From Gemmatimonadota bacterium (GTDB taxonomy: Bacteria > Gemmatimonadota > Gemmatimonadetes > Longimicrobiales > Gaopeijiaceae): a stretch of DNA of 38,813 bases. The position numbers and the translations under genes were made by a program. The stretch's first letter is position 1; every line of letters starts with the position of its first letter. Location of the stretch: positions 1-38,813 of the forward strand of contig VXOC01000334.1 in the NCBI GenBank assembly GCA_009840215.1. Direction: 5' to 3'. Under the pieces are notes generated by a model that saw nothing but the letters and a program-made list of their open reading frames with translations, did no database searches and was not told the DNA's origin. Shown here in pieces: positions 1 to 9,100 of the stretch.

Positions 1-1143
1 CACCAGGAGCCCCGCCCCCGCCCCTCCCGCCGTAATCAGCGAAGCCTCGAGGAGGAACTGCCACTTGATCTCCCGGCGAGTAGCCCCCATCGACTTGCGA
101 ACGCCGATCTCGCGCGTCCGTTCCGTCACCGAGATCAACATGATTCCGATGACCCCGATCCCGCCCACCAGCATGCCGACCGACGAGAGACCGACCATCA
201 CGACGAGGAACATTCCGGTGAACGAGTTGAACAGTTCGATGAGCTGCTCGCTGCGCATGATATTGAAATTGTTCTCCTCGCGAGGCCCCAACTCGCGCAT
301 GGAGCGCAACGCCGCCACGACCTGGTTCTCCGCCTCGCCGGAACCCGCCGTTTCCCTGGGATTGACCTGGATGTTCATGAAGGTCCAGCGTGTGCGGGCC
401 TTCAGGCGCTTGTCCGCGGCGGTGAAGGGAATGTGCGCGAAATTGTCCGCCACCTCGCCCAGCAGGTTCGGCATCGGTTCGTACACGCCGACAACGGTGA
501 AGAGTTCGTTGGACGCTCTCCGCCCCGCGCTTACCCGGACCCGCTTGCCGACGGGATCGAGTTCGCCGAAGAGGTTCTCGGCCAGCTCGGAGGACACGAC
601 CATGACACTCCGCGCCTGGCCCAACTCGGCGGCGGTGAAGTCCCTCCCGGCCACGAAGTCACCGCCATAGAAAGAGGGCCACCCCGTCGACATGCCACGG
701 AAGATCACGCCCCACGCCCACTGCGACTCAAAGCGCAGGGAAGCCTCGAATTCGTATTGGGCGACCGCTTCGCCCACGGCCGGCAGTGATTGGACCCTGC
801 GCACTTCCTCGTTGGTGATTTCCGGCCGATCCCACCAGGGTGGTCTTCCGGCGCTGAAGGAGGCGCGTGCGTCGGAGAAGTCGAAGGGCATCACCGCGAA
901 GCTCTCGGGTCCGGTGGCCTCGAAGGCCGCCATCACTTCGCTGCGAATCCCCGAAATCAGGGCGGCGATCGTGACCACGACCCCGACGCCGATGCCCACC
1001 CCGAGCACGGCCAGGATCGTCCTCAGCCAGTTTCCGCGCATGGCGTCGAACGCCACCCGCAACCCCTCGCCGACGATCCGTCCGATGGGCGCGTGGCGGA
1101 AGGGCTCCTCGTGCGAGCCTTGGGGCGGGACGGTGTTGCTCAT
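1..1143 (-). CDS. MacB/FtsX-type ABC transporter permease, 3' end cut by window edge
   Basis: This is the last visible gene of the leftward export operon; 381 codons are present and the C-terminus lies outside the window. The N-terminal part has a transmembrane helix in the context LRTILAVLGVGIGVGVVVTI, followed by a large MacB-type periplasmic domain. A second membrane block near the window edge ends in the FtsX signature TERTREIGVRKSMGATRREI. By family knowledge such permeases work with a cytoplasmic ATPase, an adaptor and TolC to move substrates from the periplasm across the outer membrane. The ATG at 1141-1143 overlaps the TGA of the upstream permease (ATGA), so the two are probably translationally coupled and may form a heterodimer. 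No ATPase gene is visible in the window; it may lie beyond the left edge. Substrate unknown. Confidence 0.88.
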   Translation of the reverse strand, partial: MSNTVPPQGSHEEPFRHAPIGRIVGEGLRVAFDAMRGNWLRTILAVLGVGIGVGVVVTIAALISGIRSEVMAAFEATGPESFAVMPFDFSDARASFSAGRPPWWDRPEITNEEVRRVQSLPAVGEAVAQYEFEASLRFESQWAWGVIFRGMSTGWPSFYGGDFVAGRDFTAAELGQARSVMVVSSELAENLFGELDPVGKRVRVSAGRRASNELFTVVGVYEPMPNLLGEVADNFAHIPFTAADKRLKARTRWTFMNIQVNPRETAGSGEAENQVVAALRSMRELGPREENNFNIMRSEQLIELFNSFTGMFLVVMVGLSSVGMLVGGIGVIGIMLISVTERTREIGVRKSMGATRREIKWQFLLEASLITAGGAGAGLLV

Positions 1144-2381
1144 TCGTACCTCAGGGCGTCGACGGGATCGAGTCTGGCGGCACGGGACGCCGGGTACACG
1201 CCCGACAACACGCCCACGACCACTCCCAGCGCAATCCCCAGAGCCATCCACCTGGAGGCGACGACGGCCGGCAGCGGGGAGATTCCCCCCACCAGCAGCG
1301 TCAATCCGGCGCCCACCCCCACCCCGATCACCGCACCGACACCCGAGAGCGTGGCGCTCTCGATGAGCACCTGGATGAGGATATCCGATTGCCGCGCCCC
1401 GATCGCCTTGCGGACGCCGATCTCGCGTGTCCGCTCCATGACCGAGACCAGCATGATGTTCATGATCACGATCCCTCCGACGACCAGCGAGATCCCGACC
1501 AGTCCCGGCAGCGCGATGAAGAGAATACGGCTGATCGTGTCCCAGAATCCCAGTGAATCATCGGTCGTCTCGGCGGCGAAGTTGTCGAGTTCATCAGGTC
1601 TCAGACCGCGGCGCAACCGCATAATCTCGACCGTCTCCTCCCAGACGGGCATGACCAGCTCGGGATCATTCGTCTTGAGAATGATCTCCTCGATGACGCT
1701 GCCCCGGCGGATCAGGGTGCGTACCGGCGATTTCGCGGGTGCTATGATCAGGTTGTCCAGCGAGAAGAACAGGAACGACCCCTGCTCCTCGAGGACGCCC
1801 ACGACGCGATACGGAAACCCCCGGATCCGGACCGTCTCGCCGACGGGGTTCACCGTACCGAAGAGCACCTCCGCCGTGGACGTCCCGAGCACCGCGACCG
1901 GAATGCCCTGTTCGGCCTCCTGGCGGCTGAAGGCGCGGCCGACCTCCACGTTCCAGTTGCGGATCTCGAAGATCTCCGCCGAGGCCGCGGTGATCTGGAC
2001 GTTCTCCGCCTTGACGCCCCGCTCCGATTCCACCTCCCCACCCGTGTCGGACTGCGCTCCGATGAGGACGGGGTAGGTGACCTCACGGCGAAGGTGGTCC
2101 AGGTCTTCGAAGGTCAGCCAGGGGGCCCTGGCCCAGGCCCGTCTCTGCTCGGGCGAGGTGTTGATGTCCTCACGGGGCTCCCTGCCCAGCCTGACGGTAT
2201 TCACCCCCATGATCCTGTCGGTGAGCGTGCCGCGGATGTACTGGTCCATCCCCTCGACGATGCTGACCACGACCACGAGGAACATGACACCGACGATCAC
2301 CCCGAGCAGAGTGAAGAAGCTCTTGAGCCGCTGCGTCCGGATCTGGTCCCAGGCGAGGCGGACCCCTTCGAGTAGTCTCAT
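1140..2381 (-). CDS. MacB/FtsX-type ABC transporter permease
   Basis: A 413-residue permease with the full MacB topology. TM1 lies near residues 20-45 (SFFTLLGVIVGVMFLVVVVS), a MacB periplasmic core domain spans about 50-270, and three C-terminal helices follow (about 285-400). The FtsX signature VMERTREIGVRKAIGARQSD is at about 315-334. It is paralogous to the downstream permease that starts inside its stop codon. Upstream, an AT-rich repeat element (about 2398-2445) separates it from the membrane fusion protein gene. No clear Shine-Dalgarno sequence precedes the ATG. Context indicates a tripartite macrolide-, peptide- or lipid-type exporter together with the adaptor and TolC-like genes; the substrate cannot be deduced. 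Confidence 0.9.
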   Translation of the reverse strand: MRLLEGVRLAWDQIRTQRLKSFFTLLGVIVGVMFLVVVVSIVEGMDQYIRGTLTDRIMGVNTVRLGREPREDINTSPEQRRAWARAPWLTFEDLDHLRREVTYPVLIGAQSDTGGEVESERGVKAENVQITAASAEIFEIRNWNVEVGRAFSRQEAEQGIPVAVLGTSTAEVLFGTVNPVGETVRIRGFPYRVVGVLEEQGSFLFFSLDNLIIAPAKSPVRTLIRRGSVIEEIILKTNDPELVMPVWEETVEIMRLRRGLRPDELDNFAAETTDDSLGFWDTISRILFIALPGLVGISLVVGGIVIMNIMLVSVMERTREIGVRKAIGARQSDILIQVLIESATLSGVGAVIGVGVGAGLTLLVGGISPLPAVVASRWMALGIALGVVVGVLSGVYPASRAARLDPVDALRYE

Positions 2382-2397
2382 CGGGTGGCCCAGGGAC

Positions 2398-2445
2398 GAT
2401 GTATACTATACATGACAAAATGTAATGTCGACATTACATCGCAAG
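2398..2445 (-). repeat. AT-rich palindromic intergenic element, copy 1 (short form)
   Basis: An AT-rich patch in otherwise very GC-rich DNA, filling most of the 89-bp gap between the adaptor and permease genes. It contains two perfect palindromes. ATGTATACTATACAT at 2399-2413 has 7-nt arms and a 1-nt centre; ATGTAATGTCGACATTACAT at 2420-2439 is a 20-nt palindrome. Read on the minus strand it aligns base for base over about 40 nt with copies at about 13969-14013, 24382-24427 and 34769-34812. The GC-rich arm found in copies 2 and 4 is absent. It lies 18 nt upstream of the permease start, in the same orientation relative to the downstream gene as the other three copies. Confidence 0.75.
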
Positions 2446-2470
2446 GCCGAGCGGATTCGACCGGGGTCCA

Positions 2471-3691
2471 CTACCCGTCGCGTTCTTCATCCTCGTCCTC
2501 GATCGGCCGGACCGCGGTCCCCTCCTCGAGCGTCCGCACCACCTGGTACGGCCCGCTCACAATGCTGTCGCCGAGCGAGAGCCCCGAAATCACCTCGAAA
2601 TACTCCTGTCCCGCGATCCCGACCTCGACCGGCGTGAAGTGCGCGTGCCCCTCCGTGATCACGAACACGCCCTCGATGGGGTCGGCGTCCTCGTCCTCGT
2701 TCTCCTCGTCCTCACGGAGCGTGAGGGCGATGATCGGAATGCTGAGCTGGTTGCTGCGCGTCTCGGTGATGACCTCGGCTGTCGCGGACAGGTCCGGCCG
2801 CAATTCGGCCTTCGGGGTTTCGAGCGTGACCACAACCTCGAAATCGATCGTGGGGGTCTGCCCGGTCCCGGCCACCTGCGACGGCGGCCGGATCGCGCTG
2901 TTGCCGATCTCCGTCACCACCCCCGGGAACTCCAGATCCGGAAAGGCGTCGAGATCCACCGTGGCCCTGTCGCCCAGGGTGATTTCGGGCACGTCCGTTT
3001 CGTCCACCTCGAGCACCACCTCCATCACCGAGAGGTCCGAGACGGTGAGAACCAGGCTTCCCGGGTTGTTCATCGTACCCACGATGACCGTCTCTCCCTC
3101 TTCGACGTTCAGGCGCGTCACCCGGCCCGCCATCGGCGCCTCGATGACCGTCTTGGAGAGCTGGTCCCGCGCTTCGTCGAGTGCCGCCCGGGCCTGACTG
3201 ACCCCGAACTGGGCGGACTGGAGGAGCGATCGCTGGACCTCGAGGTCGGTGCGGGCGTTCTCCAGCTCCTGGCGGCTCACAAGCAGCGAGTCCCGTTCCC
3301 ACAGCGATTCCTTGCGGTCGGCTTCCCGTTCGGCCCGGTCGAAATTGGCCTGGGACTGGGTCACCGAGGCCTGCGCCTGCATCAGCGTGGCGCGGCTCCG
3401 GTTCACCGCGGCCTCGTAGCGGCTGGGATCAAGGCGCAGAAGCAGCTGTCCCTCCTCGACGTCCTCGCCCTCGTCGGTCAGCAGTTCCGTGACCCTCGCG
3501 GAGATGTCCGAACTGATGTCGACCTTCCGCCGGGCCCGCACGTTGCCGCTCGCCGTCACCGTGGCGGTGAGGTTGCGGCGCTCGACGACGTCGATTCGGA
3601 CTTCCTCGGCGTTAGAACGCGTCTGGCTGATGCTGAAGTAGGTTGCGGCACCCAGGATCAGAACTCCCAGCACCGCGAGCAGTATTTTCAT
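2471..3691 (-). CDS. RND/MacB-type efflux periplasmic adaptor (HlyD/MFP family)
   Basis: A 406-residue membrane fusion protein starting MKILLAVLGVLILGAATYFS, a signal anchor. After it come a lipoyl/barrel-sandwich half (about 45-85), an alpha-helical hairpin rich in Ala, Gln and Arg (about 90-185), the second lipoyl half (VIEAPMAGRVTRLNVEEGE) and a beta-barrel with a membrane-proximal domain. The C-terminal stretch is strongly acidic (DEENEDEDADP and DEDEERDG). An open frame extends further upstream, but those residues lie inside the tolC-like gene and are low-complexity, so the ATG at 3691 is preferred. It starts 7 nt after the stop of the channel gene. The role is to link the inner membrane permeases to the TolC-like channel. 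Confidence 0.9.
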   Translation of the reverse strand: MKILLAVLGVLILGAATYFSISQTRSNAEEVRIDVVERRNLTATVTASGNVRARRKVDISSDISARVTELLTDEGEDVEEGQLLLRLDPSRYEAAVNRSRATLMQAQASVTQSQANFDRAEREADRKESLWERDSLLVSRQELENARTDLEVQRSLLQSAQFGVSQARAALDEARDQLSKTVIEAPMAGRVTRLNVEEGETVIVGTMNNPGSLVLTVSDLSVMEVVLEVDETDVPEITLGDRATVDLDAFPDLEFPGVVTEIGNSAIRPPSQVAGTGQTPTIDFEVVVTLETPKAELRPDLSATAEVITETRSNQLSIPIIALTLREDEENEDEDADPIEGVFVITEGHAHFTPVEVGIAGQEYFEVISGLSLGDSIVSGPYQVVRTLEEGTAVRPIEDEDEERDG

Positions 3692-3698
3692 CGTTTGT

Positions 3699-5219
3699 CT
3701 ATGGATTCCTGAGCGGAGTGCCGACCACCGCCTCCAGGTCGGCGATCGCATCGTGATAGGTGAAGATCGAGAAGATTCGCTCCCGGTCCGCCCGCGCCTT
3801 GACGGTCTCCGCCTCGACCAGCTCGAGGAAGCCGGAGAGGTCCAGGCGGTAGCGCTCCCGTGCCAGGCGCAACTGCTCGTCCGCAAGGGCCTGGTTGCGT
3901 TCCTCGATCAGGGCGGTCTGGTACGCAGTACGCAGAATCGCCAGGCGTGACTCGATGTCCGCCCTCAACGCCAGCTCCTGTTCGCGAACCTGGTACCGGT
4001 TGTCGTGCAGGAGGGCACGCGCGCTCTCCAGCTCGCGCTGGCGGCCCAGACCCTGGAAGACGGGCAGGGAGACGGAGATCGAGGCCGAGGGCGGCTGGGT
4101 GGTGAAGTTGAATGGAAAGGCCTTGTTCGCGTCGCGGATCGACTGCAGCGCCGACTCGGGAGTCGCAAGCAGCGAACAGTTCTGGAGCGGTGGCGGGTCG
4201 GGCAGACGGGAAATGAGGTCGTTGAGGAACATGCACTGGGCCACGGCGGCGTTGCCCGCGGCGACGGCCGCCGCCTCCTGTCCGGCCGTGCTGCTCGCCT
4301 GGCGGGTGAAACCCGAGAATCCGGCGGACACCGAGAGGCTCGGCAAGTACGACGACCAGGCCATTCTGACCCCGTAGCGGGCCGACTCCTCGCCCGCCCG
4401 CAGCGCCTGCAGGTTCGGGTTCTGCAACACCGCCAATTCGTAGAGCTCTTCCACCGTCCAGACGGGCTCCGTAACGGCGAAGCCGGTCGCAAGCGACGGC
4501 TCGGCGTTCAGATTAACCCCGAGGTTCTGCAGGAGCCGCACCCGGGCGTTGCGAACGCCGGTTCGGGACTGGAGAAGCGCGATCTCGGCGCGCCCCACGC
4601 TGACCTCGGCCTGCTGCACGTCGATGGCGTTGCCTGAACCGACCTCCATGTGCCCCCTCGCCAGGTTCAGATTGAATTCGGCCCGGGCCAGCTCCTGTTC
4701 GGCCAGCGACTGCCCTTCGATCTGGCGCAGCACCTCCAGGTAGGCCCTGGTCACGTTCAGGCGAAGGGTGGACTCCGCGGTCCGGACCTGGGCCACGGTT
4801 GCGTCGCGGTTGCGCCTCGCCTGGCCCGGGGCCATCAGCGAGCGCCCGCTCAGCGAGAAGTTGACCCCGGCGTTGTATGAACTGAAGAGGAACGACGGCT
4901 GGTCCTGAAATCCCAGCTGGTCGGCCGTAATGCTGCCGAATCGCTGTTCACCCGCCCCCTGCCACTGGATGCTGGAGCTCAGCGAAGCCGAGGGCAACAG
5001 GGCGCCGTAGGCCGAGTTGAGGTTCCAGTTCGCCACGGTGACATCGTTGCGGGTCGCCTGAATGCGCGGGTTGTTCCGCAGCGCGATCTCGAGCGCCTCC
5101 CGTAGCGTCAGGGAAGATGGGACCAAGGCCTGGCCCGCGGTGGGCGGGGCCAACAGGGCCTGTACGGCCAGACCTGCGAGCAGTGCTGCCGTTCCCGGCG
5201 AGGTCAGCGCTTTTTTCAC
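3699..5219 (-). CDS. TolC-family outer membrane efflux protein
   Basis: A 506-residue protein with an N-terminal signal peptide (hydrophobic GTAALLAGLAVQALLAPP, probable cleavage after TAGQA). Two outer membrane efflux protein (OEP) repeats follow. The first begins SLTLREALEIALRNNPRIQA and the second contains TVEELYELAVLQNPNLQALR, the internal duplication typical of TolC. The start is GTG at 5219 with an AGGAGA ribosome-binding site 6 nt upstream (about 5225-5230). The C-terminal half has long helical stretches with heptad-like character (LALRADIESRLAILRTAYQT). It is the outer membrane exit duct for the exporter encoded by the next three genes. Confidence 0.92.
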   Translation of the reverse strand: MKKALTSPGTAALLAGLAVQALLAPPTAGQALVPSSLTLREALEIALRNNPRIQATRNDVTVANWNLNSAYGALLPSASLSSSIQWQGAGEQRFGSITADQLGFQDQPSFLFSSYNAGVNFSLSGRSLMAPGQARRNRDATVAQVRTAESTLRLNVTRAYLEVLRQIEGQSLAEQELARAEFNLNLARGHMEVGSGNAIDVQQAEVSVGRAEIALLQSRTGVRNARVRLLQNLGVNLNAEPSLATGFAVTEPVWTVEELYELAVLQNPNLQALRAGEESARYGVRMAWSSYLPSLSVSAGFSGFTRQASSTAGQEAAAVAAGNAAVAQCMFLNDLISRLPDPPPLQNCSLLATPESALQSIRDANKAFPFNFTTQPPSASISVSLPVFQGLGRQRELESARALLHDNRYQVREQELALRADIESRLAILRTAYQTALIEERNQALADEQLRLARERYRLDLSGFLELVEAETVKARADRERIFSIFTYHDAIADLEAVVGTPLRNP

Positions 5220-5290
5220 CAGAATCTCCTTGCTGTTTCAGGCTCCGGGCGGAGTCCGCGGCCCGTATCGGGTGGCCCCGGCCGCCTCGC

Positions 5291-5296
5291 ATTGTA
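5291..5296 (-). promoter_or_regulatory. possible -10 hexamer for the export operon
   Basis: In the 128-bp gap between the secreted unknown protein and the TolC-like gene, the minus strand reads TACAAT, five of six matches to the sigma-70 -10 consensus, 71 nt upstream of the GTG. No convincing -35 lies 16-18 nt further upstream, so this is weak evidence. It is the only promoter-like site seen in the gap. Confidence 0.25.
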
Positions 5297-5347
5297 GCGC
5301 CGCGGTCCAATCCACATATACGCGGACACGCTCGACAGGCTTCATGT

Positions 5348-6070
5348 TCAAGGGAGACGCAGGGCTTCGAAGCCCCGGGCCGCCCACGCCACCCGCACCA
5401 GGCGCCCGCTTCCGTCGAACCATGCCACCCTGCTTTCTCCTCCTGACGACAGCCGAATGCGCGTGGTTTCGACCCGCTCGCCGCCGACTTCGATCGTTTC
5501 CGCGCCTACATCCGACCGCGTCTGCGACTCCTCCATTTCGGCGAGCGGCACCACCGCGTGAATCCGCGCTTCCGCACCGTAGGTCTCGAGCAGCGCTTCA
5601 AGGATGAAATAGTGGTGGGCTACCCCCTCGTCGAAGATGACCGTTGGCGCACGCGCCGGGTATTCCCGGAGCTCCTCCCCCCAGGGCGCAACGGTTCGGG
5701 TACGCAGACGGTTGCCCGCCCGGATGACCCTTATTGTCAGCGTGTCCGAACCGGACACGGAGACTTCGTAGGTGTTCAGGACCATCGTGGTGCCCACCAG
5801 GTGCATGATGGTTTCCATGGTCCTGCCGTCCCGCAGCGTCAGGGTGCCGGTCGCCAGGGTGACCTGCGCGTCTCCGGTTCCCACCCGCTGAATCGTGAAC
5901 TCCTCTCTGCCCACTTCCTCGCCGCCGCTGTAAAGCACGAAAATGCCGCGGTCCACCAGCTGGCCGGAAACCGGGATCGGTGCCGCCATGGTCACGATGG
6001 CCAGAACCCGGCGCAACAGCGCACCGTGCCGCGGGGAACCCCGGCGTAACGAAGAGTAGGTGTGATCCAT
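5348..6070 (-). CDS. secreted protein of unknown function
   Basis: 240 residues. The N-terminus carries a run of arginines then a hydrophobic stretch (LLRRVLAIVTMAAPIPVSGQ), a plausible signal peptide ending near residue 36. The rest is beta-rich, with many alternating hydrophobic and polar strands (DTLTIRVIRAGNRLRTRTV), no cysteine and no recognised catalytic motif. This looks like a periplasmic or outer membrane-associated lipid-binding or barrel-like fold, but I do not recognise the family. The ATG at 6070 has AAGG 3-4 nt upstream. It is divergent from the large kinase at 6180 and is first in the leftward gene order, so it may be co-expressed with the exporter across a 128-bp gap. Confidence 0.7.
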   Translation of the reverse strand: MDHTYSSLRRGSPRHGALLRRVLAIVTMAAPIPVSGQLVDRGIFVLYSGGEEVGREEFTIQRVGTGDAQVTLATGTLTLRDGRTMETIMHLVGTTMVLNTYEVSVSGSDTLTIRVIRAGNRLRTRTVAPWGEELREYPARAPTVIFDEGVAHHYFILEALLETYGAEARIHAVVPLAEMEESQTRSDVGAETIEVGGERVETTRIRLSSGGESRVAWFDGSGRLVRVAWAARGFEALRLP

Positions 6071-6179
6071 TACCTTGAATCATAATGTCGGCATCGAGTC
6101 CGGGGGATTGCCGCCCCGGCTCGGAACCACGCTGGAGGACTATTTCGCTGCGAAACGACCGCCGCCCGCGCTCTTCGCC

Positions 6180-9100
6180 ATGAACGCCCCGGAAGACGTT
6201 CGAGAACCGTCGTCCGCGTCGGGGATTCTGATCTGGCTGGGATTCCTATCCCTGATCCTGTGGGCGAGGATCGGGAGCTCCTGGGCGCTCGCCGCCGCGG
6301 CCGTTTTCGTCTGCGCCTCCTTCCTGAAGGCCCGCGGCAGCCCGCGCCGCGCCATCTCCGCGCTGCTCCTGGGGGTCGGCATCGCAGTCGGCATTCGTAC
6401 GGACATGGTCGACCGCCGGCTCACCGAAGACTGGCAGTCGCACTGGGACGGGCGAAGCGAGGAAGTGGGCCTGGAACTCGAACGGGTGATGAACGAACTG
6501 GTCGCCCGGGGCGATTCCTCCGTGACCAGAGTCGTCGGCGCCGCCACGACCGCCGCGGAGCGCGCGAACCTGCAGGACTCTCTGCAGGCGGTGGTGGACG
6601 AGTCGGGCATGGCGGGAGCGGCGGTGTACGGACCCGATGGGCGACTGGTGGCGTGGGCGGGCGGGCACCGCGGCCGCGTCCCGGACGGGGCGCGTGAGGG
6701 CGCCACCCACTACTCGTACCACGGGACTCCGCTCTTCTCCTACCTCTACTTCACGGCGGAGATTCCCGACGGACTCGGGACCGCTATGGTGGCGAGCCTC
6801 ATGCGTTCCGACCTCCCCGAGGCTTTCGCGTCGGGGCTTGGCGACTTCGTTTCGCGGTTCAGGGACGAGACGGGGGAACGAATACGAATCGCGCGTTCGG
6901 ACACGGTGGCAGGCCCCGGGGTCTTCGACTTCGGCTGGGAGGGCGAGCCGCCCCTGCTCAGCTTCACCGTACAGGAGCCCGACCCGCCCGTGCGCCGGTC
7001 CGAGCGACGGGGCAGGGGAATCCACATCGTGATCGCGCTTGCCGCACTGGTGTGGCTCATCGAGTCCTTCGGCGGTCCCCGGCGTGACCTGCCCTACTCC
7101 GTGGCGGCTCTCGTCGCCGCCGGGGCGGTGCTCCCGCTGGAGGGGCTGCTGACGACCCGGCACCTGATCGATCCGGACTACTTCCGTCTCTTCGGACCCT
7201 TCTCCCTTCCGCTGGGCCGGGTCCTGATGCTGAGCGTCGCGGCCGTGCCTCTGGCGGTGCTGGTCGCCCCGCGCCGGGACCGGGTGGGGAACTGGCTCGC
7301 CCCCCCGGTCGTGGCGCTGACTTTCCCCCTGGTCCTCCATTGGATGGGACAGGGAGCGTCGCTGGAACTCCTGGGTACGACGGACACGCGCTGGATCGTC
7401 TTCCAGGCGTCGACCACGCTGATCCTGACGCTGATCGCCGGTGTGGCGCTGGCGTGTCGTGCTCCCGGCGGCGCCAGATGGGTGCCGAGCCTGGTCTTCC
7501 TGGGCATCGCCGCGGCCGCCATGCTGAGCATCGGCGTCGGCGTGGGCGTCCGGGTCGGTCCGGATGTGTCGCTGCCCCTGTCGGCCCTGTGGATGCTGCC
7601 GGCCGTCCTCATGGTACGAGGACTGGACGGCTCCCGGCGCAGGTCGTACATGCGCTGGTTCTGCGCCTTCTGGCTGGCGGGCACGGCCGCGCTTCCGTTT
7701 GCGTGGTCCATGCGCACCGAGGCGCGCCTGGCAATTGCGGAGAGCCAGATGGCGCAGCTGGGGGTGACCCCCGAACCGTATCCCGATTCGCTGCTGGCGA
7801 GATTCGCCCGCCAGGCGGACTACATGGACCTGACGGGGGCCGGCGACGTCGAGCTCATGTACCAGGCCTGGGTGACCAGTGGTCTTGCCGCGCAGGGGTC
7901 GCCGATCCTGCTGACCCTCTGGTCCGCGGAGGATGTCCCCATTCAGGAGCTCGGACTGGGGGTCAAGGGGGAGCGGTCGCCTGCGGTCGACGCGGCGCTG
8001 CCGGACCTTCGGGCCAGTGGAATGCCCGAGTACCGCCGCCCCGGAGAGACCGATGTTCACCACCTTCTCGCGGTTCCCCTTGGCGGCGGCCGCCTGCTTA
8101 CGGGTGCCATCCCGCCGCGCAGGACAATCGACGCCCCATCGGGGCTGGGCCCCCTCTTCGCCTCCGTCGAGGAAGGAGCCGACCAGGAGTTCCTGACGCT
8201 GGTGAGCACCGCCGACGCAGCCGCTCCGGCGGAGGGGGCATCGGTGGCATGGACCCGCAACGACGAGGGTTGGAGGGGTGAGGGAGTCGCTCGCTTTCCG
8301 GACGGTCCATACGCGGTCTTCTACACCCTGAGCATCCCGAACCTGCAGGTCATGCTGGCGCGGGCCACGCTGGTTCTCGCCCTGAACCTGGCGGTGTTCG
8401 CGATCCTGTGGATTCTGAGCGTGGGGATCGTGGGGATGCCCTTCCCCGGACCCGTCGACTGGCGGGGACTGTACCACTCCTTCCGCGCCCGGGTCACGTG
8501 GACGCTCTTCGGCTTCTTCATCCTGTCCAGCGTGCTCTTCGGGGCCCTGGCCTATCGAACGCTCGCGGGGGCATCGGAGCGCACCGCCACGGCGCTTGCG
8601 GAGCGGGTGGTCTCGCAGATCGGCGAGGCGTATCTGGAGGAGGGCGGCTCGATGGAGTCGCTGGCCCGCCGTGTGGGAGCCGATCTGCTCGAATACCGTG
8701 ACGGAGAACTCGTTGGCGGCTCGGTGGACGAACTCATCGAGCTGGGCCTCTACGAGGGCTGGGTCGACCCGCGCATCTACGACGACCTCGAGACGCGGCA
8801 GAGCCTCCGGGCGTCCAAGGTGGAAAACCTCGGCGGATGGCAGTACGTCATGGCCCACCGCCGCCTTCCGGACGGGGATATCGTCGCATCTCCCGTCCCT
8901 TTGCGGGCGGGCGCGGCCGCGTTGCGCAGACGCGATGTCGCGGACCTGCTCGGGTTCGCCATCGTCCTCGGTCCGGTGCTGTCGCTCGGTCTGGCCCTTC
9001 TTGTCGGGCAGGCGCTGACCCGGCCGATTCAGACGCTGCAGGTGGCATCGGAGCGCGTGGGTAGCGGAAACCTCGCCGTGCATCTGCCGGATGACCGCGT

